Shown here one piece after another: positions 56,204 through 64,000 of a stretch of 64,000 nt of DNA. Positions within the stretch are counted from its first letter, which is position 1; each line of letters starts with the position of its first letter. The stretch is from Dipteris shenzhenensis (taxonomy: Eukaryota; Polypodiophyta; Polypodiopsida; Gleicheniales). Under the pieces are notes generated by a model. That model did no database searches. It worked only from the letters and a program-made list of their open reading frames with translations, and was not told the DNA's origin. The stretch lies in assembly GCA_047967505.1 (NCBI GenBank), contig CM106541.1; one strand, 5' to 3'. Position numbers and translations under genes: made by a program.

Positions 56204-57272
56204 TCAGTCATACAACTTATAGGCTTTCTTCTCATCACAATAGCCTAAGAGGATACATTTGGTGCTTTTTGGTTGTAGCTTGTTTCTCTCTTTGTTTGGT
56301 ACATGCACATAGCATTCACACCCAAACGTTCTGAAGTGGGAGAAAGATGACTTCTTACCGCTGTAAGCCTCATGTGGTGTTTTACCTTTGAGTACCTTTG
56401 TATACCTACGATTAAGGATGTAAACTGTAGTATTGACAGCCTCAGCCCAAAAGTGGTTTGGCAGTCCAACACCTTTCAACATACACTTCCCCATCTCCAT
56501 GGTGATTTGCATTCAGCATTCAGTAACCAAATTTTGTTGAGGCATATGTGTGTCATCGTTTGTTGCTTGATCCCTTTCCTCTTGCAAAAATCTCCAAACT
56601 TTGTAGAAACAAACTCACCACCACCATCCGATCTGATTTTCTTCACTTTTCTCCCTGTTTCATTTCAACAAGCTATAGCCATTCTTTTAACTTACCAAAA
56701 GCTTGAGCCTTTTCATGAAGAAAGTACACCCACATCTTCCTACTATAGTCATCGACAATCAATAAAAAATAGAAAGATCCCCTCAAGGCCTGTGTAGACA
56801 TCTTACCGCACAAGTCAACATGCACCAACTCTAGAGGAGCGTTTTCTCTATTCTTGCTTTCTTGTGGGAATACCTTTATCTGTTGCTTGCCCATCATGCA
56901 AGCTTCACATGGTTCTTTGATTTCTGTGACTGCAGGTAAGTGAGCAAACATACCTTGCTTCTGCATCTCCATCAACACTGCAAATCTGATGTGGCTGAAT
57001 CTTTCATGCCAAAGTCTTCTTGTGCCCACTCCAGCAGTGGCTATAAGAGCACTTAGCTCATACAGGTTGTTCCTCCTTACTCCTATTCCAACAAGATTGC
57101 CTGCACAATCCAAAATTTTTGCTCCTGTCTTGTTGAACCTCACCTGATGGTCAAGGTCAGTTATGGAAGCAATTGATAGCAAATTTCTCTTGATTTGTGG
57201 AACATATAGCACATTAGATAGTTTCATAACATCTCCATTTATAGAAACAAATTTTGTGTTATTACCAACCAT
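56204..57272 (-). pseudogene. Copia-3 integrase
   Basis: 57272-56673: LSNVLYVPQIKRNLLSIASI, LWHERFSHIRFAVLMEMQKQ, CEACMMGKQQIKVFPQESKN, LELVHVDLCGKM (first D), FLLIVDDYSRKMWVYFLHEK. A stop follows, then the second D and the E are only partly traceable. 56512-56204: MGKCMLKGVGLPNHFWAEAV, NTTVYILNRRYTKVLKGKTP, TFGCECYVHVPNKERNKLQP. Confidence 0.87.
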
Positions 57273-57287
57273 CAGGGTGATGGGTTC

Positions 57288-57560
57288 CTATAGAGGCTGC
57301 ATGGAACAATATAAACCCTTCTTGCAGGTCATGTGACGGGAGGCACCACTATCCAACACCCATGAATTAGTGGTCAAAGATTCTTGAACTAAGGAGCACT
57401 CTTCCTCAATGGCCAGAAATAGATCTAACTCTACTTCCATTGTTTTAGCTATCTCTTTCCCCTTATTTGTCTTCTTCAGGCTATCATTCTTTTCATCTGC
57501 TTTCTTGACCCAATAATCTGCAATCACATGGCCCTTCTTCTTGCAGTAGAAGCATTCTTT
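57288..57560 (-). pseudogene. Copia-3 protease and zinc knuckle
   Basis: SWVLDSGASRHMTCKKGLY (about 57375-57320) is an intact aspartic protease site. Just upstream (about 57560-57515) the zinc knuckle reads CFYCKKKGHVIADY, its last Cys replaced by Tyr. Confidence 0.87.
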
Positions 57561-58319
57561 CTAAAACTTCTTCTTGCCACCCTTCTTCTTTTTGTCACCC
57601 CTAGTAGAGGACTCACCTTTGGTGGAGGAACCACCTTTGCCTTTCACAGTGGTAGAGAATGCAGCATCCCCATTGCCACCTCCATCTCGAGCTTTAAGGC
57701 TCAATTCCTCCTCCATAAGTAAAGCACAAAACTCCTCAAATGATAATGGTTGGGGTCTCACCTGAGTGTTAAGTGCTATTACCAGTCCATCAAACCTTGG
57801 TTGACATATTTGGAGACACCGCTGAGCTAGAGCTCTTTGCTAGTATTTTGTATCCCAACACCAACCATCTGGTCATGCAGATTTTTGATTTGGGTTATGA
57901 ATGCCTCTGCTGTCTCTCCATTAAACTTCTCAGCTGCTGGTGAGCTGATTCTCTAGTCTCTAGATCTTGGTCTGATTTCGCGTCTCATACTGACTCTTCA
58001 ATATGTTCCATGCCATAGTTGCCTTAGATGTATGCTGAATCAAGGTCAAAACACTATTAGTAGTACTTGTAACCAAGGCACACAAAGCATCTACATTCCT
58101 ATGTTTCCAAGCTCATAGAAGGTCAGCATTAGGAGGTATCGTACTCCCAGGTTTTGCTGGGTCGGGGGTTCCTTGTGGTTTTGGGTCAGCAGTCCCCAAT
58201 ATTGTCTCCAGAAGCTCATATGAATCCAAAATAGCAGTAATTTTAGACCTCCACAGAGTGTAGTTTGTACCATCTAGCTTGCCTTTAGTGAAGGATGGTG
58301 GGCGAATCCTCAATGCCTA
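57561..58319 (-). pseudogene. Copia-3 Gag
   Basis: 58313-58113: PPSFTKGKLDGTNYTLWRSK, ITAILDSYELLETILG. 57761-57561: PLSFEEFCALLMEEELSLKA, then a Gly/Ser/Lys-rich tail. The middle lies in other frames. The same lineage as copia-4 (KLDGSNYPLWKFKMKTIL and AYELWDTA there). Confidence 0.83.
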
Positions 58320-58449
58320 GATTGTTGGTGTAGCTAGTGCAGCTAGTGCAGCTGTAGCTACTGAACTCAAGCCGCTTCCTGTTGCCATCACTTCGTATGC
58401 TGTTGAACCCCTCGCCTCTCTTCTAATCTTTGATCCTTGGAGCTGCCTG

Positions 58450-58462
58450 GGCTCTGATACCA
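58450..58462 (-). promoter_or_regulatory. Copia-3 primer binding site
   Basis: Minus strand TGGTATCAGAGCC directly adjoining the 5' LTR. Confidence 0.92.
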
Positions 58463-58586
58463 TGTTAAATTACACGGCACAAAGCAACACAAACTGGACA
58501 AAGAATGGAGAGTACAGAGCAAACTAGAGATGAGAAAAATTTTCCTTCAATACTGATGTAGTACAGATGATGGCTCCATCCACCTA
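58463..58586 (-). repeat. Copia-3 5' LTR, truncated
   Basis: Corresponds to 53514-53636 of the 3' LTR with a few differences, then homology ends abruptly near CCACC (58586). Confidence 0.88.
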
Positions 58587-58989
58587 CCAAAGTTTTCATA
58601 GTTTCATTTATAAGTATCTAGAGTATCAATCACCAAAATATCTAGATTGATATTTCCAAAGTATGTATCCTTGGATACATTAGGGTTAGGCTGTCCAAAA
58701 AAAAATATTGGTTTCACGCCACAATGCCATCCACATGTTTACAGCAGTTGTTGATAAGCTTTGTCTATTATTATAAGATGAATGGCATACAATTCGTTCA
58801 TTTTAAGGATTTGGCAAAAGAAAGATGTCAAGTTCGTGAAATCTGGTGTTACATGCTCAAAGCACAGGAAAATATTTTATCTTTTCAGATTAAAAAAAAT
58901 AAGTGCAGTGGTTAGTTTCGGATTTATTAAAAGAAGCATAGTCTCAAATACATTTTCCATTTTGCAAGATAAGTGGAATATTGTTTCCT
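58587..58989. other. AT-rich spacer
   Basis: No gene supported. Repeats of TATCTAGA(G/T)TATCAA-like words near 58615-58655. Confidence 0.4.
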
Positions 58990-60230
58990 TGCAATGAGAC
59001 TACATTTTCTTAGTACTATCTTAGTCGTCCTCATCCACTACTCCAAGACACCCTAAGTTATGCTCATGCATGTCTAAATCCAATTTGAAGACACTCTTGC
59101 CCTTGTTTCATTGTGGCACAGGTTGCATATGGAAGTTAATAGCTCTTTCTAAATGATAGTACACAAAAGTTTGAGGACTCTTATGTAATAGAACGTAATT
59201 GTGGCCTCTCTTGGATGTTTTTCATTCCAAAGGGCTCCAACTACCAATCCCACTTGTCATAGGTTGTTCCCCAATCATCCTTTAATGCTTCCTCAACCTT
59301 GTGCTTAGGTTTTGTGCACTGCAACTTAAAGTATGGGTCATCTTCCTTGTTCTCCCCAGAGGCGACGATAACTGAAAAGTTATCCCCCTCTTCAAGACAA
59401 TCAGTGAGATCATCGAAACTCTCCCCAAACTATGGCGAGTCACTGTAAGTTTGACTGGCATCAATTATACAAGAATCAAGCAAATGACTATACGTGATAT
59501 GCACAAGAATTGTTTTCTGCTTGTTGTACCAGTTAGCACTTTGTATCTCATCTTGTTCTTTAAATAAATAATTTTCAACAAAGTCTATGATAGAGATAAT
59601 AGTGTCATGGGAAAAATTAGCAAGGCAAGTCCAGAAGTACTTATTCTACCAGCTGGCCCCCATGAAAATGTGAAGCACATATTTTGGGATGGATTGAACC
59701 AAGTGACCTATAAGCTCCCTCGATTGAGTGCTCTTATACAATAGTAGCCATCTCTTTTTATTATATTCTTCAAATTTCCTTCATTTTAGAGCAACAGATT
59801 GTCTTCCCTCATTTCATTTGGACAGACATGAAATGTCTTCTTCTTTAGCTTCACACTACAATGCTTGCATGTGCCACAAATGCATTCAATGCGGAGCCAC
59901 TCAGGTCTCCCTTTGGACAAACCACTGGCTCCCACAAAAACCTTAGGCTACAAAACCTGGCCTCCCTTGTTGCAACACATGATGAGGATCCAGGTGGCCT
60001 ACAGACTGCACATTCATCGGGGAGATATGGGCATCAATCGCCATGGAGAAATTCTCCAACACAACCAAATCTCAATTCATTCATTGCTTGTCGGGCCAGG
60101 TCAAAGTCTAGGTGTGTTTTGCAACAACAAACGTTCTTATCTTTGAGTTTCTTGATGTATCAAGGCTTACAATTCTCAAAGCTCCTCTACCCAATGGAAA
60201 TGTCAAGATTCTAATTTATAAACTTGAGAT
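58990..60230 (-). pseudogene. Transposase-like relic C
   Basis: Close nucleotide relative of relic A (43.8-44.5 kb) on the opposite strand. Reading down from about 60200: an LRS-poor start with KIRTFVVAKHT, then VGHLDPHHVLQ and RWLLLYKSTQSRELIGHLVQ (about 59750), SIPKYVLHIF, CLANFSHDT, then DFVENY at 59585-59568, EQDEIQSANWYNKQKTILVH and ITYSHLLDS. This is the segment relic A has lost around DEIQSAH. Downstream (about 59400-59250) EEGDNFSVIVASGENKEDDP and YFKLQCTKPKHKVEEALKDD parallel the C-terminal beta domain of relic B. The SDG and HGKGEHDG blocks appear deleted. Stops throughout. Confidence 0.6.
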
Positions 60231-60437
60231 ACAACTCCACGTGCTAACTTAACATGTAGGAACAAAAGTATAGTGAGCCTCCTTTTAAATGGATTAATAG
60301 TACAGTGAGCCCCCTTTTTGCACTATTATGAGAAAAACAATACAAAACACTACAAAACAAAGTACATGCGAAAATGCGGTCTAATTAAACAATCAACCTA
60401 CATGAAAACAAAACAATTTCAACCCTTGGGTTGATTT
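60231..60437. other. Spacer
   Basis: Short AT-rich stretch with two copies of AGTATAGTGAGCCTCCTTTT/AGTACAGTGAGCCCCCTTTT (about 60267 and 60299). No gene. Confidence 0.5.
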
Positions 60438-61162
60438 TGTTAGATATCAATGCTCCACTCTCATGTAACTATGCGGGAACCAGCTAACTCTACTTGTAAG
60501 CCCCCCATATGAGGAGAAGGCATATGAGTAGCTCGGTTATCCGCCGGTAGGTCCTGATTTGGACACCAAATGGGGGCCATGCGTGGCCTAATGGCTGGAC
60601 GGCTTTAGATAGAGTTGGCACACTGCCAACTAGGCTACATGCAAGTGCGAGAAGGCATCCCTTGACTGACCGCACTGAGGGTAGATGGAGCATTTCCCGG
60701 GGTAGCCCACTCTCGGGTTGCGGTGCCCGTTTGGAGCCTCAGATGATCCCGGATGGCTGTGGGCCAAACGGTAAACATAGGTCAGTTGCTCTATTTTGTG
60801 CACCGGTTCTATCATATGGTCGGTGGCCTATTTCCCCAGTCGACTATTTTGGGTGGACTGGGTCGGCCACCCAATTGAGCCTAACCGACTACGACTGGTG
60901 GCTATATAAGAGCAAGCCCATGAAGCCCATTTGATCACTGGCTACAACAACCTTGATTTCTTAGTATTCAGCCTCCGTCTTCTACTATTTCAAGCATGCC
61001 ATCGAAGCTTCTTTCACAACAACGCATAGCTGGGAGGCAGCGCCATCTATTGTATCAGTTCTATAGTAATCAAAATTTTGATTCTCCATACTATCTTGTT
61101 TTCTCTCTTGCTTACGAGATCCTGTTATCTATTGAGCACAGACGTTGTATTATTTTCTTACA
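60438..61162 (+). repeat. Copia-4 5' LTR
   Basis: 725 bp, TGTTAGATATCAATGC to TATTTTCTTACA. A good TATA box, GGCTATATAAGAGC, lies at about 60900-60913, with transcription likely starting about 30 bp later. Confidence 0.83.
60902..60909 (+). promoter_or_regulatory. LTR TATA box
   Basis: CTATATAAG within the copia-4 LTR. Confidence 0.65.
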
Positions 61163-61175
61163 TGGTATCAAATTC
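61163..61175 (+). promoter_or_regulatory. Copia-4 primer binding site, degraded
   Basis: TGGTATCAAATTC matches the first eight bases of the iMet-type site TGGTATCAGAGCC and then diverges. Confidence 0.7.
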
Positions 61176-61232
61176 TAGACTCTAGCAAGAAGATTTGGTA
61201 GTGTGTTTCTATTTGTGAGCAGATTGTGAGAG

Positions 61233-62075
61233 ATGGCCCAGCCCGCAAGACTACGAATCCCACCGTTCAATGAAAGCAAAAAGTTGGACGGCTCTAACTA
61301 TCCACTCTGGAAGTTCAAGATGAAGACCATCCTAAGCGCATATGAGCTTTGGGACACTGCTACTAGGGTGGACATGAGGCCAGTTCCGAGACCGGATCCA
61401 GCCAATACAAGACAATAGATAGTACCAATTGCAGATGAGATTCTCGCATGGACAAGAAGAAATGCAGATGCACTGTGTTCTATTGTCTACAGTGTTAGTG
61501 ATTCCATCATGGCATTAATTCAACATGTCACCATAGCGGAGGAGGCATGGACGGTCTTGAAAAATCAGTATGAGACCACGAATCAGATGCGGATTCAAAA
61601 TTTGGAGACTCAACTTGTGAACAAAAAATTGTCTGAGTCTGAAGCGGCAGAGAAGTTCATCACCAGGGTGAAGAATCTGTGCGATCAAATGACTACGATT
61701 GGCATCACCATCACCAGCGAGAATTTAGCACGAAGGTGCATATGGATTCTCCCACCAAAGTACGACGGTCTTGTTATGGTGATGAATACGCATAACATAA
61801 ATCCGCCCCTCAACTTTGAGGATTTCAGCGCGATGCTTTTGGAGGAGGAGATGCGTCAAAAGATGAGGACTAGAGAAGATTCAGCTTTCTGGACCAAATC
61901 AAAGAAAGGTAAGGGTAACGACTCTTGTAACCCATCTTCTTCTGATGATAAAAAGAGAAAGAAGAAGATCAAGTGCTTCTATTACAACAAGGCAGGGCAC
62001 AAGTACAATGAGTGTCGAAAGAAGATTGCAGATGAGAAGAACGGAGTGAAGAAAGAGTCCAGCAACAGCGCATAG
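61233..62075 (+). pseudogene. Copia-4 Gag
   Basis: 61233-61418: MAQPARLRIPPFNESKKLDG, SNYPLWKFKMKTILSAYELW, ending at a TAG (61416-61418). The same frame continues through WTRRNADALCSIVYSV to 61509-62075: TIAEEAWTVLKNQYETTNQM, RIQNLETQLVNKKLSESEAA, NFEDFSAMLLEEEMRQKMRT. The zinc knuckle near 61973-62015 reads CFYYNKAGHKYNEC, with the second Cys replaced by Tyr. Apart from the TAG it is nearly intact. Confidence 0.9.
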
Positions 62076-62117
62076 ACAATACCTATAGAGCTACTCATAG
62101 CAATTGAGGAGATTTGC

Positions 62118-62657
62118 ATGGAGGTAGTTCATGTACTTGCGGATGAACCTTGGATCATTGACAGTGGTGCATCGTGCCACATGACCAGTCGGAAGGATTG
62201 GTATACCTCACTACAGTCAGTAGGGAATGACATCATGGTAGTAGTTAGCAATGATGCAAAATGTCTAGCAAAAGAAAAAAGTACGATTGCTCTTAAGTCA
62301 GATAGAGTTGTAAAACAGTTGTCCGATGTTCTTTATGTGCCAGATATCAAGAGGAACTTGTTGTCCATTTTTGCGATCATGGATCGGGACCTCAAAGTTC
62401 AATTCAATAAGAATAGTGCACAGATCCTGGATCTTCAAGGAAAGGTCATTGGTAAAGGTACACGCCGCAACAACATTTGCAAACTCTCAGCTTTTAGTGC
62501 TCGAGCGGATGTGAAGAACACTAAGCTATGGCATGAGAGGTTTGGTCATCTAAACCTTAGTTCTTTGAAGGAGATGCATAAAAGTGGAATGATTGCAAAC
62601 CTACCAGAAATTTCAGATTTGCCCGATGTATGTGAAGCTTGCATTGTGGGCAAGTAG
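62118..62657 (+). pseudogene. Copia-4 protease and GAG-pre-integrase
   Basis: EPWIIDSGASCHMTSRKDWY (about 62145) is an intact aspartic protease site. LSDVLYVPDIKRNLLSIFAI follows, then KLWHERFGHLNLSSLKEMHK and VCEACIVGK ending at a TAG (62655-62657), where the frame would otherwise continue into integrase. Confidence 0.9.
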
Positions 62658-63396
62658 CATCGATAGCCCTTTCTAAAAGAGGCTAGTAGGGCAAAGGCTC
62701 CTCTAGAGCTCGTTCACATGGACCTCTACGGAAAGATCGAGATGGAAGCTTTAGGTGGTTCCTTCTACTTCATGACACTGATTGACGACTACAGTAGAAG
62801 GATATGGATATACTTCCTGAAGACAAAAGACGAGGCTTTCAGTAGGCTCAAGGAATGGCATGTAATGGTCGAGAAAAAATCGGGGAGGAAGGTGAAGAAG
62901 CTGAGATCAGATATAGGTGGAGAGTTTACATCAACTGAATTCAAAAGTTATAGCAAAAGTCACGAAATCAAGAGGCAGAAACCCCCGCCACATACATCAC
63001 AGCAAAATGGAGTAGCAGAATGCAAGATGCGCGTCATCTGCAAAATGGGCCAGAGTATGATGAAAGGGAAAGATTTGCCAAAGTCTTTCGGGAGTGAAGC
63101 ATGTAACACTGCAGTTTACATCCTCAATCATAGCTACACGAAGGCTGTGAATGGGTGGGATGACTCCACTGCAAGCCTTTTATGGTAAGAAACCTTCAAT
63201 TGCACATTTCAGAGTTTTTGGATGTGACTATTTTGTGCATGTCCCTGATGCTACCAGGACCAAATGGGAACCGAAGAGCCAAAAGTGTATTTCCTTGGGC
63301 TACAGTGAAAGGGCGAAGGGTTACCATCTCCATAACCCTATTACAAAGAAGGTAATTGTAAGTCGCGATGTGGTCTTCTCAGAACAACCGCATTAA
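62658..63396 (+). pseudogene. Copia-4 integrase
   Basis: ELVHMDLYGKIEMEALGGSF (first D), YFMTLIDDYSRRIWIYFLKT, LRSDIGGEFTSTEFKSYSKS (second D), then NGVAECKMRVI where E of the usual VERxNR block is present as AECKMR. A frameshift near 63155 leads into 63151-63396: TPLQAFYGKKPSIAHFRVFG, CDYFVHVPDATRTKWEPKSQ, SRDVVFSEQPH. Confidence 0.9.
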
Positions 63397-64000
63397 TTTG
63401 AGGAAGATGCTTCCTTCCCAGACAACTAGGACCAGGATATCCATCCAGTACCACCACTAATAGCAGACCGAACTCCCCCAACGGTGCTTGGGAGGATTCA
63501 AGACAAAGAAGATGAAGAAGAGGCTGCAGAACCACAATGGCAACGGCCATTCCCAAAGTGGGTAAAGTAGCTTTTGGATGGCAGAGAACCTCTAGCCATT
63601 GAGGAGGAACCATCCGAACACCGTCGGTCTAAGAGATTAGAGGAGCAAAGAAGGGCGCATGAACACTTGGTCAATATGCTTTGATGACAGAAGTGATCCG
63701 TGCTGATGAACCCAAGTGTCTTGAAGAGGCACAGGGCAATGATAGGTGGATGGAAGCTATGCAGTCAGAGTATGGCTTCATAATGAAGAAAAACACTTAG
63801 GACCTTGTGGATCGACCACCAAAATGCAAGGTATTCGGAACCAAGTGGGTGTACAAGATCAAGTATAAATCCGAACGGACGTTGGATAAGTACAAGGCTC
63901 GGTTCATGGCAAAAGGATTTGCACAGGTACATGGTTTTGATTATCAAGATACTTTTGCTCCCACAACTCAACTAACCACAATTCGTAGTGTTTTGGCTTT
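63397..64000 (+). pseudogene. Copia-4 linker and reverse transcriptase start
   Basis: After a linker (RRSKRLEEQRRAHEHLVNML then a stop/frame change near 63684), RT begins: EAQGNDRWMEAMQSEYGFIM, VFGTKWVYKIKYKSERTLDK, YKARFMAKGFAQVHGFDYQD, TFAPTTQLTTIRSVLA. A TAG within KKNT-DLVDRPP (near 63799) interrupts it. It is cut off by the window end before YVDD. Confidence 0.88.

Larger units (their letters stand above)
53514..58586 (-). mobile_element. Copia-3: Ty1/copia element with truncated 5' LTR
   Basis: Minus strand. The 3' LTR is complete (53514-54281, 768 bp). The 5' LTR starts at 58463 next to the PBS but matches only its first roughly 124 bp (to about 58586). Between them lie RNase H, RT, INT, PR and Gag, in order from left to right, all with stops. 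A target duplication cannot be tested because of the truncation. Confidence 0.92.
60438..64000 (+). mobile_element. Copia-4: Ty1/copia element, cut by the window edge
   Basis: Plus strand. 5' LTR 60438-61162, an imperfect PBS, then Gag, PR, INT and the start of RT. The 3' half lies beyond the window. Its LTR start (TGTTAGATAT) and the shared block CTTGTAAGxCCCCCATATGAGGAG show it belongs to the same family as copia-3, in the opposite orientation. Confidence 0.93.

Noticed and set aside
59861-60214. 117-codon plus-strand ORF also mirrored at 43857-44167 (minus)
   Set aside because: The same antisense shadow appears in relics A and C. The sense strand carries the conserved protein blocks shared with B.

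Overview
The window reads as nuclear DNA of a land plant, most likely an angiosperm. The grounds are a cytosolic Hsp70 gene with the conserved plant intron position, several Ty1/copia elements primed by initiator tRNA-Met, Helitron, LINE and SINE relics, and very long CT/CA microsatellites. I cannot name the species. Apart from the Hsp70 gene near the left edge, almost everything is transposable-element sequence in various stages of decay.

Layout. 0.9-3.2 kb: an intact two-exon HSP70 gene on the minus strand with a heat-shock element upstream. 4.2-4.5 kb: a TG microsatellite. 5.0-7.7 kb: a broken Helitron whose Rep part and helicase part point at each other. 7.8-9.8 kb: a decayed multi-exon gene with OB-fold-like and zinc-ribbon segments. 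10.2-10.9 kb: an ORF with a Myb/SANT-like stretch, broken by a 101-bp tandem duplication. 12.5-14.9 kb: microsatellite-rich foldback DNA. 14.95-17.18 kb: a young, short non-autonomous LTR element carrying only a CCHC protein, inserted in a GA tract. 17.3-34.2 kb: a roughly 1-kb LTR-like sequence present at both ends in opposite orientation. The left copy is split by a nested, nearly complete copia element (copia-1, 18,365-23,862, TSD ATTCC). The right copy preserves the empty site. Between them lie scraps of gypsy, LINE and SINE. 34.3-34.9 kb: an ORF with 16-residue repeats. 34.9-41.06 kb: copia-2, old and damaged.

41.3-60.2 kb holds three relics (A and B on plus, C on minus) of what looks like one DDE-type transposase-like family that I cannot assign to a named superfamily. 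Its landmarks are an Asp in a DFxENY block, a W-S-D-G block and an HGKGEHDG block. A and B are each interrupted by a different degenerate minisatellite. Between B and C lie a decayed gene with an FCP1/NIF-like phosphatase domain (about 51-52.8 kb, minus) and copia-3 (53,514-58,586, minus, 5' LTR truncated). Copia-4 (plus) starts at 60,438 and runs off the right edge inside reverse transcriptase.

The genes do not form an operon or pathway. Only HSP70 is convincingly a working host gene. The recurring theme is insertion into insertion, followed by decay through stops, frameshifts, short tandem duplications and G-to-A type changes that repeatedly convert zinc-knuckle cysteines to tyrosine. For the retroelements I describe pieces and breaks only and offer no repaired proteins.
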